Shown here in pieces: positions 10,032 to 20,441 of a DNA stretch of 64,000 nucleotides. The position numbers were made by a program, and so were the translations under genes. Within the stretch, counting starts at the first letter, position 1. Every line of letters begins with the position of its first letter. Source of the DNA: Thamnidium elegans (lineage: Eukaryota; Mucoromycota; Mucoromycetes; Mucorales; Mucoraceae). A model generated the notes under the pieces. It saw only the letters and a list, made by a program, of their open reading frames with translations. It had not been told where the DNA came from and ran no database searches. The stretch lies in NCBI GenBank assembly GCA_025201345.1, contig JAIXMG010000040.1, positions 1 through 64,000 on the forward strand. The letters run 5' to 3'.

Positions 10032-12937
10032 GGTTTGGCTTCTGAGATAGGAGGAGGAGAAGGTGTCTTGGATTGAGTAGTAGTAGTCGCTGTTGTTGTT
10101 GTTGTAGATGCAGTAGGTATAGATTTTGTAGCAGATTCAGTTGTGGTAGAAGACCCAAAGCTACCAAGTGATGAGGGCGTACCAAACAATGGTTTACTGG
10201 AAGGCGCAATTGCACCGGGAACAGTGTTCTTGGCGAGCGAGCCAAATCCACCACCACCAAGCGTATTAGTAGATCCAAATGCAGGTGCAGCGGTTGTATT
10301 CTTCGCTAAAGAACCAGAATCACTTGTTGTAGAAGTTTTAACTGAAGGTATAGGAACAGCAGTCATAGCTGAAGAGGTTGCAAATTTAGTAGCTTCAAAA
10401 CCTGTTGGTTGTTGAGTCATGGTAGAGCCAAATCCAGTTGATGCGGTAGTTGGTTGTTGAGTTGTTGATGATGAGCCAAAGCTACCGGTAGAAGAACCAA
10501 ATCCAGTGGCAGGTGTTGTGGTTGGGTTAGTGGCACCCGGTACTTTATTTAAAGCCAAGGATCCAAATCCACCAACGGCAGAAGTAGAGCCAAACGAAGG
10601 TGTGGTGGTAGGGTTGGTTGCTCCAGGAACCTTATTTAAAGCCAACGAGCCAAATCCACCAACAGCAGAAGTAGAGCCGAAAGATGGGGTGGTGGTAGGG
10701 TTAGTAGCACCAGAAACCTTATTTAGGGCGAGGGATCCGAAACCACCCATAGTGGAGGTAGAACCAAAACCAGATGCTGCAGGTTGAGTAGAAGTGGAAC
10801 CGAAGCTAGTGGTAGTGGGTTGAGTAGAGGTGGAACCGAACGCAGATGTGGTAGAAGTAGAACCAAATGCAGATGTGGTAGGCTGCTTAGAGGCAGAGCC
10901 GAAAGTTGAAGTACTACCGAATGTAGGAGCAGCTTCAGCCTTATTTGTTGTTATACCAAATGAAGATAATGGCTTATCGACTGTGGTTGTTACAGGCTTA
11001 GTAGAGGAAAATCCAATATTTGTCGTAGATCCAAATGAGGGCACTGCGGCACTTGACGTAGCTTTGACAGCACCGAAACCAGTGCTAGGCGTAGCAGGTA
11101 TCTTTTGAGCTGAACCCAAATTGGAGAAGGAAGGGATACTACCACCAAAACCACCAAAACCAACGGTTGGGGATTCACTTTTACCAGATAAAAGGTCTCC
11201 AAATGAACCAGTATTGCTCGAAGATGCAGATCCAAAGGCAGCAAATCCAGATGGTTTCTCAGGAGTTGTAACCTCAGGACCTTTAGCTACTGATGTAGTG
11301 GTAGTGCTAGTACTAGTAGTTGCAGCACCGGTAAAAGAAGCTGTGATAGAATAGGGTTCATTTCTACGAGCAATTTCAATATTGTAACAATGGTAGGCAC
11401 CAATATGGCCTTCGTCATTAAGAATATAGAAAACCGGCATGGGACTAAGGCCAATATCACCTTCACTAGCATCAAGTGAAGGTAATCGTTCATCCACAGT
11501 GAAATCGATAGCTATACCAAGTGGGAATGTATCCATTGAAGTTTCATCCGATAAAGGTAAATTAAGTACACCATCTTCAGGTAATGCCCAAGTTGCCCAT
11601 TCTCCATTTTCATCTTGTCCAACAACGGATAATTCACTCGTCGCAGCATTTGCAATGATAACAGCGTGCTTTACTTCCTTTCCAAGATTACGAATGGTTT
11701 CCATGTAAAAATGATTTCCACGTCCTTCGTCACTGAAAATAGGCGTGATTTCGGCTAAACGAATATATTCAGGAACGTTGGTTCCGTTTGCTGGTTTTCT
11801 GTTGATAATGTATCCATCGTGTATAAATTCATCGTGTTCTGTTTCACGTTTACGAGAATATAAAACAAGGAAAATATGATTTTCAATCCATAAAACATCA
11901 TGGACTAAATTTAACAAAAATATCAGTATGCGTATATAAATGTACAATTGGCTCTATATGTATATATATATATTACCGTATCGATTTTGAGTCTCTTGGC
12001 CACCTTCAACACTCATTAATTTTGGAATACTCAATTCGGCTTTTACAGCACCGTTGGTGTCAAAATGTTGAAGTCCACCATCACGCTTACCACAAACAAT
12101 TTGCTTTCCTTTTGGAGACCAACAAATAGCAGATACATTATCAGCTGGAAGATGAGATACTGTATTTCCATTAGTGATATCGATGATTTTACATTGATTA
12201 TTGTTGAATAATACGGCAGCTAAATTAGGTACTGCTTCTGGATTAGGTCGTAAATCAATAATATCATGACCTAAATCAAAAGATTGGATAGGCGATACGT
12301 TTTCCTTCTACAAAAAAAGAGAATGAATTGAGATAAAAGATATATAATCAAATAAATCAATATATATTTACGTTGTTATTAATGTCGTCAACGTTATAAA
12401 CTAACAGTTTACCGCCTTCAGTAGCTACTAAAAGTTGAGTTTCTTCTGCGGAAAAGCGAATTTGGTGAACGGCACTTTTCAATGGTACAGAAATTTTCCC
12501 TTCTTCCAGAGCAACAGTAGCGCTCTTTTTTGCGCTATAAAAAGTTTTTCGAAGTAGTTTTGTTGAGTCAAGAATAAAACCTAAAAAAAAAAGGTGTATA
12601 ACAGTAAGCATAAAAAAAAAAATGTTTGCAAAAAAAAAAAGGGGGGGGGGAGAGTTTATGGTATTACCGGAGGTAGTGGCCGCAGCAACATAGCCATGTT
12701 TGTTTGATACCGCAATTAGAGAAACAGTAGCAGGATACTTCGTATTATCAAAAGATTCCTCTTGCAAACTAACTTTGGCATCGGGAACTAGACCTTTGAA
12801 TTTAAAAAACTAGATATCAAAAACCATTAGCAATGACATACTGATATCTACTTGCGTGGTTATATATATATTTTTACCTCAACATTAGTTGGGTCTAAAG
12901 GTTCATTTGAATCTTCTAAAGCACTATATGGATTCAT
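9005..12937 (-). CDS. FG nucleoporin, Nup159/Nup214 type
   Basis: Cytoplasmic-filament nucleoporin acting in mRNA export with the DEAD-box helicase Dbp5. The start MNPYSALEDSNEP follows no good upstream ATG. The N-terminal half (exons between 12937 and about 11300) reads as a WD-like beta-propeller: FFKFKGLVPDAKVS, HGYVAAATTSG, AVHQIRFSAEETQLLVATEGG, VSAICWSPKGKQIVCGKRDGG, VLWIENHIFLVLYSRK. Then comes a Ser/Thr-rich FG domain (about 11280-10130) with many GFGS, SFGS and AFGS repeats, a Thr-rich linker, and C-terminal coiled-coil helices (KIQEYKKRIKIKRD, ALTELEEKLANVKL) for anchoring in the Nup82/Nup88 complex. Seven or more introns, including one at about 9593-9660 with a poly-A run. An acidic patch DSEDDDEEEE lies near the end. 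Open frames on the plus strand over the FG domain are shadows of its repetitive codons. Confidence 0.88.
10512..10772 (-). repeat. Three tandem 87-bp units inside the FG domain
   Basis: Three copies with an exact 87-bp period begin at 10512, 10599 and 10686 and decay after about 10760. Each encodes 29 residues of the form GGFGSLALNKV-GATNPTTTP-SFGSTSAV. The copies differ mainly at silent positions, so this is a recent in-frame expansion under coding constraint. The rest of the FG region has shorter, older GFGSTST repeats. Confidence 0.85.
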
Positions 12938-12979
12938 TGAATATTTTTGATTAGAGAAACACGGTCAAAGTAAAGAAAG

Positions 12980-13010
<31 letters not shown>

Positions 13011-13732
13011 GTGTTTTGAATATCAGTTTTAAGTATTTTTTATTTTACAAGTCACGAATAACTCTTTTGAAAAGGTTCTTTAAAATATGGAAGATTGCCT
13101 GTAACTCGCTCTTTATAATAAAGAAACACATTGAAGAGTGAAACGAAGTTTCTTGTATGTACCTTAAATATCTTCCTCTTACATCAATTTTAATGATAAA
13201 GTAGTGACGCGTAGAAAGTGTTGACTACATTGCCTCAGCTACGCGATTTTTACTTTTTTTTGTGTTATATTTCCCTATTTATCACTGTGTTTGTACTTGG
13301 ATGTTCTTATTAAGGGCTTCAAGTATTATAAGTAATCCCTGAAAGAAAACACTGCCAGCTTTACTGTCCTCACTAAATTTACAGTGAAAATTTTGTTATT
13401 TAGATAAAACTATTTAGTGAAATGAATGCATAAATTTTCTCCAAAAAAAAAAGAGGTTCTGATATATTACAGTAGCGGCTCTATTTAAGGGTGGCAGAAA
13501 TTCCTGGGAAATCCACCTTTAAATCGATCCTACCCTTAAATCAGCTCACCCTTAAATAGAGCCGCTAATATAATCAAAATAACGCGGAACCTAGATTACA
13601 TAAACCAGTAATTTAAAGCAAAGCTATTATTTATACAAGTTTTTTTGTTTTTTGTTTTGTATTAAGTCGAGACTTTTATTATAAATATACAGAAATACTA
13701 GATATGAAAAAAAAAAATATATGTAACTTTTT
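12938..13732. other. Intergenic region upstream of the nucleoporin gene
   Basis: Holds the nucleoporin promoter (12938 onward, with a poly-A run of more than 20 at about 12986-13010), one ACGCGT at 13207-13212, the foldback element at 13473-13567, and the 3' region of the EF-Ts gene. No coding frame of interest. Confidence 0.5.
13473..13567. mobile_element. MITE-like foldback element with TA flanks
   Basis: Perfect 21-nt inverted arms at 13473-13493 and 13547-13567. The arms begin TAGCGGCTC and end AAGGGTG. If the outer TA on each side is a target-site duplication, the element is 91 bp (13475-13565) with 19-bp terminal inverted repeats. That pattern fits a non-autonomous Tc1/mariner-type element. 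The interior holds three diverged copies of an ACCCTTAAAT-containing 17-18-bp unit, the last forming part of the right arm. There is no coding capacity. Assignment to a superfamily is inference from the TA flanks alone. Confidence 0.6.
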
Positions 13733-14815
13733 CTAGTTACCATTAACAGCTTGGTTAACCTCTTCAGCAAAATCATTTCCCTTCTTCTCAATACCCTCTC
13801 CAACTTCCCAACGAATGAAATCTACAACTTCAGCATCGGCAGCTTGCTCAACATATTCAGCAATAGTTAATTCAGGCTTTAAGAGATACTTTTGCTTATT
13901 CAATACGTGAATTTCTTCATATTCCAGCATGTCGGTTTGAGCGGCAAGTTCGGATTCGGGAACATCATTGGTGTTTAAATAGAGGGGGTTGAATCCGACA
14001 ACTTGACGTGCTACTTGACGTGCTGTCTTTGATAAAGTTTCAACAGCAGTAGGATCAAGTTCGGCCAAAGTAACCTTCTTGGGCTGTAAAACAGCAAGAC
14101 CACCCATCTTACCACTTGATGCATCACCACCGTGGATATAACTTGCTGAGACACCATTGGAGACAATGGCGGCGCGTCTCAAGGAGATGTTCTCACCAAG
14201 CTTACCAATAGTTTCAACAATGGTTTCTCCAACAGTCTTTCCGAAATCATGTTCGTGTAAGTCGGTTTGGCTAGGATGAGGTAATAAAGGTGCGTTTAAA
14301 AGTGAGTCGACGGCGATAGTTTCAATAGCACGACCACTACCAGTGGCTTCATGCATCAATAAAGAAGTTGCAGCGATTCTGGAAGCAAGGTTTTTGAATA
14401 CATCGTTTCTAGAAACAAAATCAGTTTCACAGTTTAACTATTAAATTAAAAAAGTTTAGTTATATATGTATATATAGATATGAATGACATGTTATCTTAC
14501 TTCAACAATAGTACTCTTGAAGCCGTTAGCGACAGGAGCTTGGACAGAAGCAGTAGTAATTAAACCTTCACCAGCAATTCTGCCAGCAACCTTTTGAGCC
14601 TTCTTGGCGCCGGAGATTTGAGCATCCTCGGATAACCAAGCTAAAGCCTTTGCATAGTCGTTGTTGGTCTTGACAAGGGCTTCTTTAGCCTTTGTCATAG
14701 AGACTTCGGTTTCTTTACGAAGTTCCTTTAATAATTTAATATTGGGCTTAACAGCAGTAGTGTAGGATCTAGCCCAAGTTTGAGGTAAACTGCGGATAAT
14801 ACTGAGCTTATTCAT
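13733..14815 (-). CDS. TSFM: Mitochondrial elongation factor Ts
   Basis: Nucleotide-exchange factor for mitochondrial EF-Tu. The N-terminus (MNKLSIIRSLPQTWARSYTT) is basic with a typical mitochondrial presequence. The UBA-like domain follows (LLKELRKETEVSMTKAKEAL, then NDYAKALAWLSEDA). The core signature, LNCETDFVSRND, is rebuilt across the single intron (about 14491-14426), which joins IVE to LNCETDF. The rest (GSGRAIETIAVDSLL, KTVGETIVETIGKLGENISLRR, ARQVVGFNPLYLN, then helices to VNQAVNGN) matches the dimerisation core. Total length is about 340 residues, normal for mitochondrial EF-Ts. It is divergent from the eL30 gene, with 337 bp between the start codons. Confidence 0.92.
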
Positions 14816-15152
14816 ACTATATAATAAAAATGACAGAAAGGGGAAAAAGAGAAAAATAAAAAAAGAGACAGGGGCAATTTTGCATTTTTCTTTTTTATTA
14901 AATCCCGATTTGTTTTCTCAGCTTAATACTTTTTTTTTTTTGAAGGGTTCTTATGATTCGCTCTGTAGGGTGGCTTAGCTTTTCTTTTTTTTTGTGAAAT
15001 TTTTTTTAAATTTTGTTAAGGGTAGTGGGTTAAGCTTGCAATAATAGAAATCCTTCTCTTTCTGTTATACTTAAGTAAGTACTTGAGTGTGTGTTTTTTT
15101 TATAAAGTAGACGAAACGCGTTTTATTAACGAAAATTTTTTCTTAGTTAAAA
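14816..15152. promoter_or_regulatory. Bidirectional promoter between EF-Ts and RPL30
   Basis: A 337-bp divergent interval. Three AGGGT words in the same orientation as RPL30 occur at 14944-14948, 14967-14971 and 15019-15023. They resemble the reversed telobox found in some fungal ribosomal-protein promoters; a similar motif lies upstream of RPL26. An ACGCGT sits at 15116-15121 in the probable leader, and long T runs occur at 14930-14941, 14981-14993 and 15000-15007. Only position and motif recurrence support the regulatory reading. Confidence 0.45.
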
Positions 15153-15660
15153 ATGGCCCCTACTGTCAAGTCCAAGAAGAACGCCGAGTCCATCAACTCT
15201 CGTCTCCAACTCGTTACCAAGTCTGGTAAGTACACTCTTGGTTACAAGACCACCTTGAAGACTGTCCGTCAAGGAAAGGGTAAGTGATAACAACAAAAAC
15301 AACAACAACGGCAATAAAAAAACGATCTCGCGCTATTATTATATGGGGGGACAGGAGCCCTTTTTTTTTATTATTATTATGCTTTTGTCCTTTATTTTTC
15401 TCTGGCAGAGATCGTCCCCCTTTCAACATTGACTAATGTTTTCTTTTTAATTCAATTTAGCCAAGTTGATCATCATTGCCGGTAACTGTCCTCCTCTCCG
15501 TAAGTCTGAGATCGAATACTACGCTATGTTGTCCAAGACTGGTGTTCACCACTACAACGGTAACAACATCGATCTCGGTACCGCTTGTGGTAAGCTCTTC
15601 CGTACCAGTGTCCTCTCCATCACTGATGCTGGTGACTCTGACATTTTGTCTGCCCAATAA
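15153..15660 (+). CDS. RPL30: Cytosolic 60S ribosomal protein eL30
   Basis: Ribosomal protein of the L7Ae-like fold. The reading [77 protein letters not shown] and [17 protein letters not shown] matches eL30 end to end (108 residues). One intron, 15280-15460, splits the Ala codon between QGK and KLII. At 181 nt it is among the longest introns in the window. It contains a GACTAAT branch-site candidate near 15431 and strong secondary structure (15322-15420). In yeast, L30 represses splicing of its own transcript, so intron structure here is of special interest, though the yeast element lies elsewhere. Codon use is biased to C-ending codons, as in highly expressed genes. Confidence 0.95.
15322..15420 (+). 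promoter_or_regulatory. Candidate alternative RNA structure in the RPL30 intron
   Basis: Three helices can be drawn. A: 15322-15329 (ACGATCTC) with 15408-15415 (GAGATCGT), 8 perfect pairs. C: 15349-15358 (GGACAGGAGC) with 15381-15390 (GCTTTTGTCC), 10 pairs including two G-U, nested inside A. B: 15346-15352 (GGGGGAC) with 15414-15420 (GTCCCCC), 7 perfect pairs. B overlaps both A and C, so A+C and B exclude each other, as in a switch. The pairings are visible; any regulatory role is inference from the known autoregulation of RPL30 in yeast. Confidence 0.45.
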
Positions 15661-15772
15661 GTTTATTCTTTTATAGAATGAAAAACTATATACAATTTTT
15701 TTTTACTTGGAAAATAAACAATTATCTAAAATATGTATAAAATACAAAAATATATAGTTCTTTTATTTTAAA

Positions 15773-18414
15773 TCACATTAATTTTTGCTTAAGTTGTTCT
15801 ACATCGTATACGGGTAAACCACATGTAAAGTTTTCACAAATGTATGCTGTAGGCTCTTTTACATTTCTCTTTTGTTCTCCAATTTGTCTAATGATTGAAT
15901 TATGTTGAGCAATAAATCCATGGCCAATTGCTAAAGCTACTAATTTGTTAGGTAAGAATACGCGAGAAACAATCTTTTCGAACTCGCGCATACGACTGTC
16001 TGTTGGGTCACCAGCTAATACAATCTAATATAATCGTTAGAATATTTGATTTTCTCTTTTGTATTTGTTTTCTTTTTTTTTTTTTTACCTCCTTAAGACC
16101 ATTGGATACCAACATGAAGGCGGCTACTAAAGCAGGTATAGCAAAAGGGAATTTACTCAAAGATAATTTAAAAGCATTTACTGTACTTTGAGCTTTACTA
16201 GAATATTCGGGTAACTCTAAAAGGGAAGCAAGACGAACCAAATTTCTTAAAGAAACAGAATTTCTATACATATATAAATGTTAATGATAGCACATCAACA
16301 ACAACAAATTAGGTCTTACGCCGATGGTTCTGCACCATCCTGTTCTTCCTTCATTCTAACAAGAATAGTTTTATCATGTTTTGTTACGTTAAAATAACCA
16401 CCAGATTCTGTATCATAAAATAAATCGTTTTGTTTTTCTTGAAGTTCATATGCCCATTGAATCCAACGTTCGTCAAATGTAGCCTCGTATAAGTCTAGTA
16501 AGGCTTGGATCAAATCACTATAATCGTCAATAAACCCTTCAATATCAGATGGACCTTGACAATAGCTCCTTAATACGGTATGCGTTATAGGGTTATAAAG
16601 TTCTCGATAAATAAATTCGGCAGCATTTATAGCTAATTGTAAAATGTTTCTGTCTTGAAGTGCTTCGTATGCATGGACTAAGCCAGTAATCATTAAACCA
16701 TTCCAAGAGGTCAAAATCTAGACACGTATAAAAGATTAAAAAACTGAAAGGGGGATATAGAATTAGTTTAAAGAAATACCTTTTCGTCACGATGTGGTTT
16801 AGGACGAACATGAGAGCGATAATCCCATAATTTACTTTTACTAGAATTTAAAATACGAATAACTTCAGTAGGTGTCATATTGGCAGTTTTAGCGGTATCC
16901 TCAATTGAACCAGTTTCCATTAATACATTCTATACATTATATATTGTCAATTATGTCTTTCTTTGCAGAGTTATATATGTTTCTTCAGTCTAACCTTATT
17001 AACCAGCTCTTTTTGAGGATCTTGAGCAGAATCTACATTCCCTTGCTTCCTACAACCATAGTGAATGCTAAATACATGAGCATCCAAAGGATCTAAAATT
17101 CTAATTAATTCATATTCTTCCCAGACGCAAAATGCGCCTTCCAATTTCTTGTTAGAGTCTCTAGTAGGTAAAGAATCAGCATCCTCAGCAGAATAAAATC
17201 CTCCAGAAGTATGTTGAAGATCTCGAGACACGTAACAAATAATATCCTGTGTCACGTTGGCAAAAAGAGCTTCGCCAGTGATTTGATACGCTGATGAGTA
17301 AAGTGATAATAACTGAGCTTGATCATAAAGCATCTTTTCAAAATGAGGAATATGCCATTTTTTGTCTGTACTATAGCGATGAAATCCACTTCCGATATGA
17401 TCTATATATTTATACGTCAGTATATATTCTAATAGCTAGAAGAAGAAAAAAAGGGAGACAGCTAACCATGAATTCCACCCGCTGCAATCTTTTTCAATGT
17501 AAACAGTGCCATATCTAATGCTTTCTGAGCATGAACAGATTTATTTGTATTTTGGCGATTATACATATAATAGTCAATCAAAAATTGTAACTGAACAGGT
17601 GTAGGAAATTTGGGAGCAGGACCGAATCCTCCATACACAGAGTCAAATGAATTTACAAAATGATCGTATGTTTCATCGGCAACTTCAATTGGGTTCAATT
17701 CTTTCTTATCGCTTATTGGTTTTGTTTGGATATACGATTTAAGTTGGTTGGTCATACTTTCGCCAGACGTCTTTATTTTTTGAGGATCAGTTTCCCAAAG
17801 AGTATGAATACGGGTAAGTAAGGTCTTAAATCCAGGTCTACCGTGTTGATCTTCAGGTGGGAAATAAGATGCGCCGAAAAATGGGTTAAGTTCGGGTGTC
17901 AAAAAGACGGACATAGGCCATCCACCTGTACCAGATGTCAATTGAATATATGTCATGTATAACTTATCTACACCAGGATTTTCCTCTCTTTTTTTTTTTT
18001 TTTTTTTTTTTTGGAGTTTGTTTAGTATATATATATTTCGACTGTAGTGTACATGTATATATCAATTGTTACCTATCAACTGATAAATTATGTCAGTAGT
18101 TTCGTTAGTACAAATCAATATTGTGTATTACCTTTCACGTTTACATAATATTCATTCATTACACTAGCGACGTTTTCGTTTTCAAAAGACTCATGTTCCA
18201 TGACATGACACCAACTAAATTAGGGTTAATCTCTTGTTTTTATCCAAGCTGCTAAAAATGGACAATAGAACTTACTGACATGTACTATATCCCACACTAA
18301 GAAAGATGGGTTTGTTTTCTCTACGAGCTTTTTCAAAGGCTTCCTCTCCCCAAGGAAACCAATCCACCTAAATATATATAGTATTGTTAATTGTTGTCAT
18401 GGGAAGGAGTTTTT

Positions 18415-18445
<31 letters not shown>

Positions 18446-18670
18446 GGGATTGTGAGCTTAAAAAAGGAAGTAAGAAAAAAAAAGAGACGAATGAATAACT
18501 CTATAATATAAAATAAAAGTGCATGTATATAATATTCACCATGTTGCTATAAAAGTTAACGCTATATTAATATATGGTTGACGGGTTAATATAGGGGGTT
18601 TTTTTTTTTAATTTTTTACCAGTAAATAAGGACTTTTTTCCTTTACAAGTCTATTCGTAAAGCGAGACAT
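15773..18670 (-). CDS. DUF255 thioredoxin-like protein (SPATA20/YyaL family) with microexons
   Basis: A large protein with an N-terminal thioredoxin-fold domain and a C-terminal six-hairpin-like domain; exact biochemical role unknown. Exon 1 (18670-18620) gives [18 protein letters not shown] 7-nt exon (18540-18546) and an 11-nt exon (18446-18456) give QHAHNP, and the next exon starts at 18367 with [18 protein letters not shown]. The CxxC-like motif is [16 protein letters not shown], split by an intron. Another 7-nt exon (18073-18079) restores VDR in [19 protein letters not shown]. Then follow [51 protein letters not shown] and [11 protein letters not shown], all family hallmarks. The C-terminus ends [12 protein letters not shown]. 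Skipping the first two microexons together stays in frame and deletes QHAHNP; skipping the third breaks the frame. Confidence 0.88.
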
Positions 18671-18791
18671 TATTAAAAGAAAAAAGCGGAAAAAAAAAAC
18701 CTCCTAAAAAAAAAAAGCAAACAGTCATTAAATCCGAAAAATAAATAAAAAACTATTTATTTAAAAAAAAAAGCATCAAACAAAAAAAAAC

Positions 18792-18822
<31 letters not shown>

Positions 18823-18824
18823 GA

Positions 18825-20108
18825 TTAGATATTAGAAGAAGAAGAAGCTTTTTTACTACTAAATAGTTTTGATAATGAAGCCTTTTTGCTAACGATGGAA
18901 CGAATCATAAAGTTACGTTGTTGGGGCACAGGTGGAGGAGTAGAAGAAGATTTTTTCATAGATTCTGATAAAGTTGATTTGGAAGGGAAAGATCTACTCT
19001 TAGTAATGGCAGGCGGTTTACATCGGGGAGCTAAATTATTACTGATAGGTCGAAAGGCAGAAATACTAGATTCACTTCGTACCATTGAAAACGATTGTTT
19101 CTTGATATATTCTTCTGGAAAGGTACCATCCGTTTCGACTTTTTCTTTAGCGAATTCAGTAGATTGTTCTCCTAGAAACCAACTCTTCCATTGAACACTA
19201 TTATTGAGTAAAGGTGAACTATCGTCGCTATTACTACTAAAACTATTTTCAGATACCAAGTCAGAGTTACGCTTTTGAATCTCTTTCCAGCTGGATGCTT
19301 GATGTAAATTTTGGTAATAACTTTCATACTTTCGATTAGAAAAATCGTGATTTCGGTTGGTCGATATATTTGGTGAAGACATGGATGAAGTGATACTATG
19401 AGAATATATAAGAGAGGCCAAAGGAGATATATCTTCGCTTGCTTCTTCTTTTTCCTCTACATTTAAGTCTTCAATAACTTGTCTTGATTCCAGATCAATA
19501 AATTCTTCTTTTTCAATAGATAAATCTACTAACTCATCTAAATTATAACCATAATTCACAAGAAAGGCTTCCTCGTCCTCTTCTTTGTCTTCTTCTTCTT
19601 TAGAAATCATGATGGATTCATCATCATGCAAATTAAAATTATCTTGAGTCGGTGTGTTAATATGTTGGACAAGTAATGGAGCATGAACATCTTCTTCTGA
19701 GCCTGTCAGAGAGGAAGCACTAGATAACATACGCGGACGAGCAATACCAATAAGGTCTGGATCTCCTAAAGCCTGCAATAATTCTTGACGAGCATCCAGT
19801 AACCGTTGCATTGTTTTGAGACTAAGTATGTTCATTGTATGTACTGCTTCTGCTAAACTTAGTTCATCGCGTGCACTCCAAGCCTGCGCACATTGTAACA
19901 TTTGCTTTGAGTCTAACCAGTGTTGATCGAGATAATGATCCATAAGTCTCATCCAAGCTAATCGGACATAGTCATGGCTAGGTTCAGCAGGTGTATGATC
20001 AATCAATTGGGTTTTCCAAGCTCGAATTAAAGTTTCGTACTCTTCTTCGACGCATGGATCATGAGGGTGTAAAAGGAGTGGTGGTGCGTCCTGCGCATTA
20101 GAAAACAT
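18825..20108 (-). CDS. Hypothetical protein, about 427 aa, acidic and serine-rich
   Basis: I do not recognise the family. The start is taken as MFSNAQDAPPLLLHPHDP at 20108; the frame runs open further upstream only through a poly-A tract that translates to Phe and is probably leader. Residues about 1-130 look like a folded helical domain (EYETLIRAWKTQLIDHTPAE, RLAWMRLMDHYLDQHW, MLQCAQAWSARDELSLAEAV). The middle is acidic (SKEEEDKEEDEEAFL, then VEEKEEASEDI), and the C-terminal 200 residues are Ser-rich with basic ends (SSTPPPVPQQRN, IVSKKASLSKLFSSKKASSS). The order folded domain, acidic linker, Ser/Pro/Lys tail suggests a regulatory or scaffold protein, perhaps cytoskeletal or signalling, without firm evidence. 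Intronless. Just after the stop lies an A-run of about 30. Confidence 0.7.
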   Translation of the reverse strand: MFSNAQDAPPLLLHPHDPCVEEEYETLIRAWKTQLIDHTPAEPSHDYVRLAWMRLMDHYLDQHWLDSKQMLQCAQAWSARDELSLAEAVHTMNILSLKTMQRLLDARQELLQALGDPDLIGIARPRMLSSASSLTGSEEDVHAPLLVQHINTPTQDNFNLHDDESIMISKEEEDKEEDEEAFLVNYGYNLDELVDLSIEKEEFIDLESRQVIEDLNVEEKEEASEDISPLASLIYSHSITSSMSSPNISTNRNHDFSNRKYESYYQNLHQASSWKEIQKRNSDLVSENSFSSNSDDSSPLLNNSVQWKSWFLGEQSTEFAKEKVETDGTFPEEYIKKQSFSMVRSESSISAFRPISNNLAPRCKPPAITKSRSFPSKSTLSESMKKSSSTPPPVPQQRNFMIRSIVSKKASLSKLFSSKKASSSSNI

Positions 20109-20217
20109 ATTTATTATTATAGAAAATGAGCGTAAATTAAAGAGATAAAAGGAAAGGAAAAAGTTATGAAAAGGAAAAAAAAGTATATTATATTTATAGA
20201 TGCCTATTTTTATAGTG

Positions 20218-20255
<38 letters not shown>

Positions 20256-20441
20256 CTTTGCCAATTTTGACATTTATTGCATTCCCATCAACTCCTTTTT
20301 AATCACTTTCCCCTTTTTAATACATTTATAGCTTATAATAGTCACTATTTTTTGCGTTACAAATAAAGTCATTATATTTGTTGTTTAAACAACCCAGTTT
20401 TTTTTTTTCTTTCTCTTTTTTTTTTTCATTGAAAAAAAAAA
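20109..20441. other. Divergent intergenic region with a long poly-A run
   Basis: Lies between the unknown minus-strand gene and the Myb/U-box gene, so it holds both promoters. A pure A tract of about 34 bases ends near 20252. T-rich and A-rich tracts flank the start at 20442. No further motif recognised. Confidence 0.4.

Noticed and set aside
10143..11708. Several plus-strand frames antisense to the nucleoporin
   Set aside because: They are shadows of repetitive Gly/Ser/Thr codons in the FG domain and share its period.
15457..15676. Overlapping frames on both strands of RPL30 exon 2
   Set aside because: They arise from the strong codon bias of RPL30; only the eL30 frame has family similarity.
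20109..20273. Upstream extension of the unknown minus-strand protein
   Set aside because: It reads through poly-A as a Phe run; the ATG at 20108 is a better start.
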